Below, piece after piece: positions 24,553 to 33,566 of a stretch of DNA of 64,000 nucleotides. The stretch comes from JAKVBK01 sp022447275. Lineage in GTDB: Bacteria > Pseudomonadota > Alphaproteobacteria > Rhodobacterales > Rhodobacteraceae. The stretch covers positions 2,666,001-2,730,000 of the forward strand of contig CP138932.1 in assembly GCA_047125605.1 (NCBI GenBank), in the 5' to 3' direction. The position numbers and the translations under genes are program-made. Every line of letters starts with the position of its first letter. The stretch's first letter is position 1. The notes under the pieces were generated by a model. The model searched no databases and had not been told where the DNA came from. It was given only the letters and a program-made list of their open reading frames with translations.

Positions 24553-25800
24553 TTAGATCACAAACTCTGCAACTGTGTCGTCACCCGTAATGTCGGTGAA
24601 AATGAACCCACCGGCTTCAAGCCGCTCATAGAGCGCCGCGAAATTCTCTGGCTTCGATGTCTCGATCCCAATCAGCACTGAGCCAAAATTGCGCGCGGAT
24701 TTTTTCAGGTATTCGAACCGGGAAATATCGTCATCCGGGCCCAGAAGCCCTAGAAAATCGCGCAAAGCACCGGGGCGCTGGGGCAGGCGCAGGATCATGT
24801 ATTTCTTGACCCCGATATAGCGCTGTGCCCGCTCCTTGACCTCTGGCAGACGCTCAAAATCAAAATTACCGCCAGTGGTCACGCAGAGCACGCGCTTGCC
24901 CCGGATGCGATCCGCCAGTTGCGGCAGCACATCCAGTGACAGCGCGCCAGCGGGCTCGAGCACAATGCCCTCGATGTTCAGCATCTCGACGATCGTCGTG
25001 CAGATCCTGTCTTCGGGGGCCAGAAGCACCTGTGAAGGGCTGACATGTTTGAGCACATCAAAGGTATGCTCCCCAATGCGGGCCACAGCGGCCCCATCCA
25101 CGAAACTGTCGACCTTGGGCAAGGCAACGGTTTCTCCGCGCACCAGCGCGGCCGTCAAGGACGCGCCGCCCGAGGGCTCTACGTAGATGATCTCTACCTG
25201 CGGGGCGATCTCGGACAGGTAGCGCGTCATGCCCGCTGACAGGCCACCACCGCCAACAGGAACCACGACGATATCCGGGGCCTCGGGCATCTGTTGCAAC
25301 ATCTCGACAGCGACAGAGGCTTGCCCCTCGATCACGTCCTTGTCATCAAAGGGCGACAGGAAATGTCCACCGGCCTCGTTACAATATGCTTGGGCGGCTG
25401 CAAGCGTGTCGTCGAAATAGTCGCCCGTGAGGCGAATTTCGACGCAATCCCCCCCAAATGTCCGGGTTTTCAGAATTTTCTGTTGGGGCGTGGTGACGGG
25501 CATGAAGATCACACCCTTCACCCCAAAATGGCGGCAGACAAAGGCCATTCCCTGGGCATGGTTGCCCGCAGAAGCGCAAACGAACAGATCCGCATCCGGG
25601 TGGCTGGCGCGATGTTTGCTGACCGCATTGAACGCCCCACGCAGCTTATAGGAGCGGACAGGGCTCAGATCTTCCCGCTTCAGCCAAATCTCGGCCTCAT
25701 GTCGCGCCGACAAGTGGTCATTGGCCTGGCAGGGCGTCGCTGGAAACAGCGCCCGCAGGTTTGCCTCAGCGGCATGGGCCGTATCGCTAAATCGTGTCAT
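24553..25800 (-). CDS. ilvA: threonine ammonia-lyase
   Basis: PLP enzyme that deaminates threonine to 2-oxobutanoate, the first isoleucine step. The 415-residue protein has the PLP-lysine segment VRSYKLRGAFNAV, ASAGNHAQG, the glycine-rich VGGGGLSAGM and a C-terminal ACT-like regulatory part (YIGVKKYMILRLPQRPGALRDFL). Length is that of the single-ACT form common in alphaproteobacteria. It is monocistronic and lies just upstream of the Hpt gene's stop on the opposite strand. Confidence 0.94.
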   Translation of the reverse strand: MTRFSDTAHAAEANLRALFPATPCQANDHLSARHEAEIWLKREDLSPVRSYKLRGAFNAVSKHRASHPDADLFVCASAGNHAQGMAFVCRHFGVKGVIFMPVTTPQQKILKTRTFGGDCVEIRLTGDYFDDTLAAAQAYCNEAGGHFLSPFDDKDVIEGQASVAVEMLQQMPEAPDIVVVPVGGGGLSAGMTRYLSEIAPQVEIIYVEPSGGASLTAALVRGETVALPKVDSFVDGAAVARIGEHTFDVLKHVSPSQVLLAPEDRICTTIVEMLNIEGIVLEPAGALSLDVLPQLADRIRGKRVLCVTTGGNFDFERLPEVKERAQRYIGVKKYMILRLPQRPGALRDFLGLLGPDDDISRFEYLKKSARNFGSVLIGIETSKPENFAALYERLEAGGFIFTDITGDDTVAEFVI

Positions 25801-25855
25801 GGGTGCAGGTGTGGCCTGAAACGCCCCCCCGAGTCCATGCGTCAGTGTTCAACGG

Positions 25856-26281
25856 TCAGTCGAGCGAGACAACTTTCGGCGAAAGCGCTGCGCGCAAGGG
25901 ATCGGGCATCGGTGCCGAGCGGCGCGTCTTGGGATCAAATATCACCTCTACCATATCGTAGGTGGCATGGAGAACGCCGGTATCCGCGTGAAACATCCGC
26001 AGCTGGAACCCGACAGATTTCCCGCCAAGCCGCGTCAACGCGCCATCAATCCGGATCAGATCGCCGCCCACCAGTTCTTGGATGAAATTCGTGGTGGCCG
26101 AAGCGGTGACGCAATGCACGCCATATTTCTCAATCATCACGGAATAGGGCAGGCCCAGCATCGTCCAGAGGTGATAGGACGCATCATCGAAGAAGGGCGC
26201 GTAGTGGCGCACATTCATGTGCCCAAAGTGATCGTGGTGCCAAGGGTGCACCACCCCGCGTGTCAGTTCCATCCAAGCCAT
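25856..26281 (-). CDS. acyl-CoA thioesterase-like hotdog protein
   Basis: A 141-residue hotdog-fold protein, start at the ATG 26281, preceded by GGAGG six bases upstream. VHPWHHDHFGHMNVRHYAPFFDDASYHL is the 4HBT-type motif with the catalytic Asp region (HxDHFGHMN). Such proteins hydrolyse acyl-CoA, for example 4-hydroxybenzoyl-CoA or short-chain species. The neighbours (ilvA, a small membrane protein) do not show a pathway. No signal peptide, so cytoplasmic. Confidence 0.85.
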   Translation of the reverse strand: MAWMELTRGVVHPWHHDHFGHMNVRHYAPFFDDASYHLWTMLGLPYSVMIEKYGVHCVTASATTNFIQELVGGDLIRIDGALTRLGGKSVGFQLRMFHADTGVLHATYDMVEVIFDPKTRRSAPMPDPLRAALSPKVVSLD

Positions 26282-26391
26282 ATCAAACCTCCGTTTTGCC
26301 CTTTGGTTGCCCAGATTGAAGGCAGGCACAAGAGATCAGGGTGTCAGATCACAGGAGTAGGGCGGCGTGGCGCTGATTTGATACAAAGTGA

Positions 26392-26730
26392 TCAACAAGG
26401 GTGACAATGATAAGGGATGCCCGAGGTTCGTAGCATCGGCAGGTCAAGCTGTTGCAACATTCGCGGCAACATCGCGACCGTAAGCGCCAGAATGATCCAG
26501 AGGTATCGCGATACCCTGCCTAGGCGGAGCTTCGGCCAAATGGTAGGCTGGGCCTCTTCCAGCCATGCAAAGAGATGCCAGGCCACCATGGCCCCGATCA
26601 GGATAATTGCCGTTACCATAATGGAGAAAACCAGCAGCATGGCAAAAGCTATTCCCGACAGATCCTCAGAAATGAGCGTCAGCAAAAGCAGACAGCCCAT
26701 CAAGGCGGACATATACAGCAAAAGCGGCAT
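26392..26730 (-). CDS. small membrane protein, unknown
   Basis: A 112-residue open frame with three hydrophobic segments: LLLYMSALMGCLLLLTL (3-19), IAFAMLLVFSIMVTAIILIGAMVAW (27-51) and YLWIILALTVAMLP (76-89), and a short tail ending in CHPC. GC content is lower than the neighbours. I recognise no family. It overlaps a 133-codon frame on the other strand, which has no hydrophobic pattern and is less likely. The gene could also be a remnant, so I keep confidence moderate. Confidence 0.45.
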   Translation of the reverse strand: MPLLLYMSALMGCLLLLTLISEDLSGIAFAMLLVFSIMVTAIILIGAMVAWHLFAWLEEAQPTIWPKLRLGRVSRYLWIILALTVAMLPRMLQQLDLPMLRTSGIPYHCHPC

Positions 26731-26898
26731 TACAAGAATGCGCTGGCAGACCTTCCAGTTGCTCAGAATGGTGGCAATTGCCTACTTCAACAGGGCGCCT
26801 GTGATTGGTCTGTCATAGGGTGTGCCTGCCTGCGTGTGTGCAGATTACAGCGTTTCTACCAACCACCGGCATGGCAATCCCGTCTCTCATCCTTGAAG

Positions 26899-26933
26899 CC
26901 CCGCAGAAAACCCGCTAGGGCGACTGCGGTTTT
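26899..26933 (+). promoter_or_regulatory. possible attenuator-like hairpin upstream of argG
   Basis: CCGCAG (26901-26906) can pair with CTGCGG (26924-26929), followed by TTTTC. Alternatively AAAACC (26907-26912) can pair with GGTTTT (26928-26933). The two pairings exclude each other, as in a terminator/antiterminator switch. It lies 24 bases before the argG start. No leader peptide is evident. Tentative. Confidence 0.25.
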
Positions 26934-26956
26934 CACCCCAGCTTCGGAGCCTGCCC

Positions 26957-28183
26957 ATGTCCGCGCCCAAGAAAGTCGTCCTTGCCTATTCCGGCGGTCT
27001 CGACACCTCGATCATCCTGAAATGGTTGCAGACCGAATACGGATGTGAAGTTGTCACCTTCACCGCCGATCTCGGCCAGGGCGAAGAGCTGGAGCCTGCG
27101 CGCAAGAAAGCCGAGATGCTGGGCATCGCGCCCGAGAATATCTTCATCGAAGACCTGCGCGAAGAATTCGTGCGCGACTTTGTGTTCCCGATGTTTCGCG
27201 CCAACGCGGTTTATGAAGGGCTCTACCTTCTGGGCACCTCCATTGCCCGCCCGCTGATCTCGAAGCGTTTGGTTGAGATTGCAGCGGCCACCGGGGCGGA
27301 TGCGGTGTCCCACGGGGCAACGGGCAAAGGCAATGACCAGGTCCGCTTTGAGCTGAGCGCCTACGCGCTAAACCCCGAGATCGCCGTGATCGCCCCTTGG
27401 CGGGAATGGGATCTGGGCAGCCGCACCAAGCTGATCGAGTTCGCTGAAAAGCACCAGATCCCGATCGCGAAGGACAAGCGCGGCGAGGCGCCCTTCTCGG
27501 TGGATGCAAACCTTTTGCACACCTCATCCGAGGGCAAAGTGCTGGAAGATCCGGCCGAGCAGGCACCGGACTATGTGTTCCAGCGCACGGTAGCCCCCGA
27601 AGAGGCGCCCGACACGCCCGAGTTCATCGAAGTAGGTTTCGAAAAGGGCGACGCGGTCTCGATCAATGGCGAGGCCATGAGCCCGGCCACCATCCTGACC
27701 AAGCTCAACGAACTGGGCGGCAAACATGGCATCGGTCGGCTGGATTTCGTGGAAAACCGCTTCGTGGGCATGAAATCCCGCGGGATCTACGAAACCCCCG
27801 GCGGCACCGTGCTGCTTGAGGCCCATCGCGGCATAGAGCAGATCACGCTGGACAGCGGCGCGGGCCACCTGAAAGACAGCCTGATGCCCCGCTATGCGGA
27901 GTTGATCTACAACGGCTTCTGGTTCAGCCCGGAACGTGAGATGCTGCAAGCTGCCATCGACAAGAGCCAGGAACATGTCACAGGCACCGTCCGGCTCAAG
28001 CTCTACAAGGGGGCGGCCACCTGTGTTGGGCGCTGGTCGGATCACACGCTCTACTCAGAGGCGCATGTTACCTTCGAGGAAGACATGGGCGCCTATGACC
28101 AGACCGACGCGCAGGGCTTCATCCAGCTCAACGCGCTGCGGCTCAAGCTGCTGGCCGCCCGCAATCGCAAATTCGGGGGCTGA
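26957..28183 (+). CDS. argG: argininosuccinate synthase
   Basis: Condenses citrulline and aspartate with ATP to argininosuccinate in arginine synthesis. The 408-residue protein begins with the PP-loop VVLAYSGGLDTSIILKWL and has GATGKGNDQVRFE, LLHTSSEGKVLEDP and the C-terminal RFVGMKSRGIYETPGG. Length and motifs are normal. It is preceded by a 226-base gene-poor stretch with a possible attenuator hairpin and followed by a terminator at 28221, so it is monocistronic. Confidence 0.97.
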   Translation: MSAPKKVVLAYSGGLDTSIILKWLQTEYGCEVVTFTADLGQGEELEPARKKAEMLGIAPENIFIEDLREEFVRDFVFPMFRANAVYEGLYLLGTSIARPLISKRLVEIAAATGADAVSHGATGKGNDQVRFELSAYALNPEIAVIAPWREWDLGSRTKLIEFAEKHQIPIAKDKRGEAPFSVDANLLHTSSEGKVLEDPAEQAPDYVFQRTVAPEEAPDTPEFIEVGFEKGDAVSINGEAMSPATILTKLNELGGKHGIGRLDFVENRFVGMKSRGIYETPGGTVLLEAHRGIEQITLDSGAGHLKDSLMPRYAELIYNGFWFSPEREMLQAAIDKSQEHVTGTVRLKLYKGAATCVGRWSDHTLYSEAHVTFEEDMGAYDQTDAQGFIQLNALRLKLLAARNRKFGG

Positions 28184-28220
28184 CCCGCACGCGCGGTGCT
28201 CAAAATCGCAAAGTAGAGTT

Positions 28221-28254
28221 CCCCCCCGTTGCCCAGCGCAGCGGGGGGATTTTC
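28221..28254. terminator. bidirectional terminator between argG and the convergent gene
   Basis: CCCCCCGTTG (28222-28231) pairs with CAGCGGGGGG (28239-28248) with one G-T wobble, followed by ATTTTC. The two convergent genes end at 28183 and 28257, so it probably serves argG and may also block the other. Confidence 0.7.
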
Positions 28255-28256
28255 GT

Positions 28257-29000
28257 TCAGGGCCTGAGGCGTTTTTCGTTCAATCGCTCCCAAACGGGCA
28301 AGGCCGCATCCAGCACCGGCCGCAACGCATCGGGCGTGTCTGGCAGCGGCCCCTCGGCGGATTGAAACCCGGTGGAGCGGTGGATTGACCCATACCAATG
28401 GGCCGCCCAGACCCCGTCTTCTGGGCGCGGGCCGGCGGGCCAGCTGAGCATGGCGGGATCCCAGTCGAGCCCCAGCGCGGCGCACAGGGCGCGCAAGGTG
28501 GCCTCTGGGGCCGCGCGGATATCTTCAGCGGCCACAACCACGGGCGCCTCACCCTGCGCCACCAACCGATCATGCAGCGCACCCGTGGCCACGATGCCAA
28601 GATCGTCGGTTTCGGGGTTTTCGCGCTTGGCAGCATAGCTGGCAATGATGCGGGCCGGGTGGCGGATCAGAAACACGTTGGTCACCTGACGCATCCAGTT
28701 CAGCGGCACGCCCGGCACCATGTGGTGCACCATGTGTTTTTGATAGACCACCGGAAGGCGCGCGGGCAGCGGCGCCGGGGCCAGGCAATCCGCAGCCACA
28801 CGGGCCGGGTCCGTCGGCTGGCTTTCCAGAACAGCGTCTCGCATCGGGTGATCGAGGCCCGTCAGCTTCAGATAGGCGGCATAGAACGGCTCATCGATGA
28901 CATGGGTATCGGCCCGCTGGGCGAAGGAATACATCAGCGCTGTCGACAGGCTGCGCGGCCCTGACCACATCGCAATCGTTCGAAGAGTGTCCGTTGCCAA
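28257..29000 (-). CDS. sulfotransferase-like protein
   Basis: A P-loop protein of about 247 residues. The natural N-terminus is near TLRTIAMWSGPRSLSTALMYSF, in which the WSGPRSLSTAL phosphate-binding region is typical of PAPS sulfotransferases and related proteins. A TTG at 29000 with an AAAGGG site 9 bases upstream fits best; the ATG at 28970 would cut into the first strand. FLIRHPARIIASY is the second conserved block. Whether it transfers sulfate or is an atypical member is not clear. It converges with argG. Confidence 0.72.
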   Translation of the reverse strand: MATDTLRTIAMWSGPRSLSTALMYSFAQRADTHVIDEPFYAAYLKLTGLDHPMRDAVLESQPTDPARVAADCLAPAPLPARLPVVYQKHMVHHMVPGVPLNWMRQVTNVFLIRHPARIIASYAAKRENPETDDLGIVATGALHDRLVAQGEAPVVVAAEDIRAAPEATLRALCAALGLDWDPAMLSWPAGPRPEDGVWAAHWYGSIHRSTGFQSAEGPLPDTPDALRPVLDAALPVWERLNEKRLRP

Positions 29001-29145
29001 TTGAAAAAGCCCTTTCCAACCCGATTTCCTGTAACAAAGCCGCGCTTTGGCTGGCTTTGCGTCACGCCCGCGTGACCTCACGCGTCAGTGTGTTGTCTGA
29101 CATCTTGCAAGGGGCAACAACAGGGGCAATCGATAGGAGAACCAC

Positions 29146-29820
29146 ATGTTGCAACGTCAGTTTGGATCCCGACACATTCACCCAAGGCCCTTGCTCCTTG
29201 CCCTGCTGATCCTGATCGGTTTCGGCGCTCAAGGAAAGATGGCCTATGCGGAAGATCGCCAACAGATCATCGTTGCCGGAGGCTGTTTCTGGTGCGTCGA
29301 GAAAGACTTCGAGCAAGTCAAAGGCGTGATCGAGGCCGAGTCGGGCTATATCGGCGGCACGGTCGCCAACCCGAGCTACAAGCAAGTCACGAAGGGGGGC
29401 ACCGGTCATTACGAGGCCGTGCGCATTACCTATGATGCGGATGTGATCACCGCGCGCAGCCTCTATGACATGTTCTTCCGCTCCGTTGATCCCACGGATG
29501 CGGGCGGCCAGTTCTGCGATCGGGGCGCAAGCTATCGCACCGCGATCTTTGCCGATGGGGCTGATCGCAAGGCAGCCGAGGCCGCCAAGGCCGATGCTCA
29601 AGCCGCATTGGGTCAGACAATCGTGACACCGATTGAGCCCACCGCGCGGTTCTACGTGGCCGAGGACTACCACCAGGACTATTACAAAAGCAGCAAGATT
29701 GTTCTGACCCGCTTTGGCCCTCTGTCTCGCGCCAATGCCTACAAACGCTACCGCAAGGCCTGTGGGCGCGATGCCCGGGTGCAGGAGCTCTGGGGCAGTG
29801 CCGCGCCTTTCGTGAACTGA
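29146..29820 (+). CDS. msrA: peptide-methionine (S)-S-oxide reductase, exported
   Basis: Repairs methionine sulfoxide. The 224-residue protein carries a signal-like N-terminus (about residues 1-37, with hydrophobic LLLALLILIGFGAQG), so it should work in the periplasm or at the membrane. The catalytic motif GGCFWCVEKDFEQ holds the nucleophilic Cys; ESGYIGG, GHYEAVRITYD and FFRSVDPTDAGGQFCDRG are standard MsrA. YHQDYYKSS near the end fits. It converges with the ribokinase gene, with only 4 bases between stops. Confidence 0.94.
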   Translation: MLQRQFGSRHIHPRPLLLALLILIGFGAQGKMAYAEDRQQIIVAGGCFWCVEKDFEQVKGVIEAESGYIGGTVANPSYKQVTKGGTGHYEAVRITYDADVITARSLYDMFFRSVDPTDAGGQFCDRGASYRTAIFADGADRKAAEAAKADAQAALGQTIVTPIEPTARFYVAEDYHQDYYKSSKIVLTRFGPLSRANAYKRYRKACGRDARVQELWGSAAPFVN

Positions 29821-29824
29821 GCAA

Positions 29825-30706
29825 TCAGCCTTCAGCCAGCGCCGCTGCGACCTCTGCGGCGCTGGGAATCGCCACCGCCGTGCCCGGTCGCGTAACCTGC
29901 AGGGCCGAGGCGTGCGCGGCCGCTGTCAGGGCCTCTGCCACAGAGGCGCCCATGTCCCGGCTGGCACAGAACCAACCCGCAAACGTGTCACCGGCGCCTG
30001 TTGTATCCACCGCAGTCACCTTGGGTGCGGGCACAGAAACCTGTTGGCCCTGTGCCAGATCGTAGAAGGTGGCGCCATCGGCTCCGCGCGTAACCAGAAG
30101 TTCCGGCACAGGCAGGGTCTCGGGGGCGGTGCCAAGACTGTTGGCCAATTGCTCCGCTTCAACCGCATTCACGATCAATAGGTCTGTCATCGGCAGCATC
30201 TCGGCAGCGGCCGCCGCCTCGAACGGGGCCGCGGAATAGACCACCCGCGCGCCCGCTTCCCGGGCCGCGGAAGCCGCAGCGGCCCCCGCATCGGTTTCAT
30301 TCTGCAGAATCAACGTGTCGCCCTTTTGCACATGGGCCATCCAGCCCAGCGCGCGCGCCTGTGTGATGGCGCGATTGGCGCAGGGGTTGAGCACGATGGC
30401 ATTCTCCCCGTCGGGCACCACAAAGATCAGAGCATGCCCCGTGGGCGTATCGGGCAGGCGCGCCACATGCCCGACCCCAACACCATACCCGGCCAGCGCC
30501 TCCAGCGCCCAGTCCCCGTCCGGCCCGATTGCCCCGAGATGCTGCACATCGGCGCCCGCCCGCGCCGCCGCCACCGACTGGTTGGCACCTTTGCCGCCGA
30601 GCCCCCGCACCAGCGAGGTGGCTGGAAGGGTTTCGCCGGGCGCCGGAAAGTGGGGCACGGTGTAGGTGAAATCCGCGTTGATTGAGCCAAGGTTCCAAAG
30701 TGTCAT
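29825..30706 (-). CDS. rbsK: ribokinase-family sugar kinase
   Basis: A 293-residue PfkB kinase. The ATG at 30706 has GGAG 8 bases upstream; the longer frame adds 20 residues without homology. VRGLGGKGANQSVAAAR is the N-terminal PfkB signature with the ribokinase GGKGANQ. The C-terminal DTTGAGDTFAG carries the catalytic Asp and anion hole. It phosphorylates ribose or a similar sugar. It is divergent from mutS, with 99 bases between starts, and is not next to ribose transporter genes. Confidence 0.88.
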   Translation of the reverse strand: MTLWNLGSINADFTYTVPHFPAPGETLPATSLVRGLGGKGANQSVAAARAGADVQHLGAIGPDGDWALEALAGYGVGVGHVARLPDTPTGHALIFVVPDGENAIVLNPCANRAITQARALGWMAHVQKGDTLILQNETDAGAAAASAAREAGARVVYSAAPFEAAAAAEMLPMTDLLIVNAVEAEQLANSLGTAPETLPVPELLVTRGADGATFYDLAQGQQVSVPAPKVTAVDTTGAGDTFAGWFCASRDMGASVAEALTAAAHASALQVTRPGTAVAIPSAAEVAAALAEG

Positions 30707-30805
30707 GTCCAATGCTCCGAAAGGGGGGTGCAGGGCCAACCTGCCCTTGTCCCCGCCCCCAGCCAAGCCCTAGTGTGCAGCCGAACGGGCGGAACGAGGA
30801 AAACG

Positions 30806-33451
30806 ATGGCCGATACAACGCCGATGATGGCGCAATATCTGGAGATCAAGGCCGCACATGCGGATGCCCTGCTGTTCTACCGCATGGGTGATTTCTACGA
30901 GATGTTCTTTGAAGATGCGGTGGCCGCCGCCGCCGCGCTGGACATCGCGCTGACGAAACGGGGCAAGCATGGGGGGGAAGATATCCCCATGTGCGGCGTG
31001 CCCGTGCATGCGGGCGAAGGCTATCTGCTGACCCTGATCCGCAAAGGGTTTCGCGTGGCCATCGCCGAGCAGATGGAAGACCCTGCCGAGGCCAAGAAGC
31101 GCGGCGGTTCCAAGGCCGTGGTACGCCGCGAGGTGGTGCGGCTGGTCACACCCGGCACCCTGACGGAAGACAGCCTGCTGGAAGCGCGGCGCCACAACTT
31201 CCTTGCAGCCTATGCCGAAGTGCGCGGTGCCGGTGCCATAGCCTGGGCCGATATCTCAACCGGGGCCCTGCGGGTGGTCGATATGGCCCCTGCCAGCCTC
31301 GGGCCGCAGCTGGCGCGCCTTGCCCCGCGAGAGCTGCTGACGCCTCAGGGCCAGGAAGACAGGTTTGCCCCGATTGCCGCCGATTTCGGCCTTGCGCTGA
31401 CGCCCGTCGCACCCGCCAGCTTTGACAGCACAGGCGCCGAGGCCCGGCTGCAGGATCTGTTCGGCGTCAGCGCGCTGGAGGGGTTTGGCCAGTTCTCACG
31501 GCCCGCGCTGGGGGCCCTTGGCGCGCTGGTCTCCTATCTTGAGGTGACGCAGAAAGGCCGCATGCCATTGATGCGGGCCCCGGTGGTCGAACGCAGTGGC
31601 GCGGTCATGCAGATCGATGCCGCGACCCGGCGCAACCTCGAACTGACCCAGGCCCTGTCGGGCGGGCGCGACGCCACGCTGCTGGCCACGATTGACCGCA
31701 CCGTGACAGCCGCCGGTGGCCGCCTGCTGGAACGGCGGGTGTCATCCCCTCTGACCGACCTGCCCCAAATCCGAGAACGTCAGGCATCCGTGGCCGCCTT
31801 CGTGACCGACAGCAGCGCCTGCCGCGATCTGCGCGAGGGCCTGCGTCGGGTGCCCGACATGGACCGCGCCTTGCAGCGGCTGTCTCTTGATCGGGGCGGC
31901 CCCCGTGACCTCGCCGCAATTCGGGACGGGCTGGCCCAGGCCGCCACCCTGGCAGACCGTCTGGATCTGTCGGTGCCGCTTGCCCCCGGCTGGGTGCAGG
32001 CCCTCGAGGGCCATGAGACGCTCTGCGCCCTGCTTGAAGCCGCGCTCGTTGCCGAGCCGCCCTTGCTGGCGCGGGACGGCGGCTTTACCGCGCCCGGCTA
32101 TGCCCCAGAGTTGGACGAAGCGCGCGCGCTGCGCGATGAGGGGCGCAGCGTGATTGCTGCCATGCAGGCCGATTATGTGGAGCAGACCGGGATTCCTTCC
32201 CTGAAGGTCAAGCACAACAACGTTTTGGGCTATTTCATCGAGACCACGGCCACCCATGCCGAGAAGATGCTGGCGCCACCCCTGTCAGACACATTCATCC
32301 ACCGCCAAACCACCGCCAATGCGATCCGCTTCACGACGGTTCCCCTGTCGGAAATGGAAACCCGGATCCTGAATGCTGGCAACCACGCGCTCACCCTCGA
32401 GCGTGAGATCTTTGCCCGCCTGCGCGCTGCAATCCTGCAGGAGGTTGGCCCTGTCTCGGCCGCCGCAGCCGCCCTCGCCGAGGTGGATGTCACCACTGCC
32501 CTTGCCGATCTGGCACGGGGCGAGAACTGGTGCCGCCCCGAAGTGGATGACAGCCGCAGTTTTGAGATCACCGGCGGCCGGCACCCTGTGGTTGAGGCCG
32601 CCTTGCTGAAAGCAGGGGCCCGCTTCGTGGCCAATGATTGCGCCCTGTCAGAGAGCAGCGGTCCGGCGGCGATCTGGCTTCTGACGGGCCCGAACATGGC
32701 CGGTAAGTCGACCTTTCTGCGCCAGAATGCCCTGATGGCCGTGCTGGCCCAAATAGGGGCCTACGTGCCCGCGCAGGCGGCCCGGATCGGGATGGTCAGC
32801 CAGCTCTTCAGCCGCGTCGGGGCCTCTGACGATCTGGCGCGGGGCCGCTCTACGTTCATGGTCGAAATGGTGGAAACCGCCGCCATCCTGAATCAGGCCG
32901 ATGACCGGGCCCTTGTCATACTTGATGAGATCGGGCGCGGCACGGCCACCTATGACGGGCTGTCGATCGCCTGGGCCACGCTGGAACATCTGCATGACGT
33001 AAACCGGTGCCGGGCCCTTTTTGCCACCCATTATCACGAGATGACGCGCCTGTCGGCCCGCCTTGACGGGGTGGAGAACGCCACCGTCGCCGTGAAGGAC
33101 TGGGACGGCGATATCGTGTTCCTGCACGAGGTGCGCATGGGCGCAGCCGACCGCTCCTACGGGGTGCAGGTGGCACGCCTCGCGGGCCTGCCAGATGCGG
33201 TGGTGGCCCGGGCGCGCGATGTGCTGGATGCGCTGGAGAAAGGCGAACGGGAGGGCGGCGCGGCCCGTGCGGTCATCGATGATCTGCCCCTGTTTGCCGC
33301 CACGCCCACGGCGCCGCAGCCGACAATCCACAAGGGCCCCTCTCCGATGGAGGCCCGGATGGACAACGTGCTGCCCGATGCGCTGACGCCCCGCGAAGCG
33401 CTCGACCTGATCTATGAGCTCAAGGCGCTGTCCACCGGCGAAGATGGCTGA
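30806..33451 (+). CDS. mutS: DNA mismatch repair protein MutS
   Basis: Recognises mismatches and small loops. I use the ATG at 30806, with GAGGA 5 bases upstream, giving 881 residues. The mismatch-binding N-terminus has the FYRMGDFYEMFFEDA Phe-x-Glu motif, later the connector, core and clamp regions (NNVLGYFIET), then the ATPase with GPNMAGKSTFLRQ, ILDEIGRGTATYDG and the FATHYHEM histidine. Everything is intact. The upstream part of the frame (from 30728) is not part of the protein. Confidence 0.97.
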   Translation: MADTTPMMAQYLEIKAAHADALLFYRMGDFYEMFFEDAVAAAAALDIALTKRGKHGGEDIPMCGVPVHAGEGYLLTLIRKGFRVAIAEQMEDPAEAKKRGGSKAVVRREVVRLVTPGTLTEDSLLEARRHNFLAAYAEVRGAGAIAWADISTGALRVVDMAPASLGPQLARLAPRELLTPQGQEDRFAPIAADFGLALTPVAPASFDSTGAEARLQDLFGVSALEGFGQFSRPALGALGALVSYLEVTQKGRMPLMRAPVVERSGAVMQIDAATRRNLELTQALSGGRDATLLATIDRTVTAAGGRLLERRVSSPLTDLPQIRERQASVAAFVTDSSACRDLREGLRRVPDMDRALQRLSLDRGGPRDLAAIRDGLAQAATLADRLDLSVPLAPGWVQALEGHETLCALLEAALVAEPPLLARDGGFTAPGYAPELDEARALRDEGRSVIAAMQADYVEQTGIPSLKVKHNNVLGYFIETTATHAEKMLAPPLSDTFIHRQTTANAIRFTTVPLSEMETRILNAGNHALTLEREIFARLRAAILQEVGPVSAAAAALAEVDVTTALADLARGENWCRPEVDDSRSFEITGGRHPVVEAALLKAGARFVANDCALSESSGPAAIWLLTGPNMAGKSTFLRQNALMAVLAQIGAYVPAQAARIGMVSQLFSRVGASDDLARGRSTFMVEMVETAAILNQADDRALVILDEIGRGTATYDGLSIAWATLEHLHDVNRCRALFATHYHEMTRLSARLDGVENATVAVKDWDGDIVFLHEVRMGAADRSYGVQVARLAGLPDAVVARARDVLDALEKGEREGGAARAVIDDLPLFAATPTAPQPTIHKGPSPMEARMDNVLPDALTPREALDLIYELKALSTGEDG

Positions 33452-33566
33452 GGCCTGACGGGCCGCGCGCAAAAGACATCGCGCGGTGCGCAGGGATTGC
33501 TTCCGAAATGCGTGCAATGGGGGTAGGCTCACAGAAAACGAGCAGAGTCACACAAGGTCATATCCC

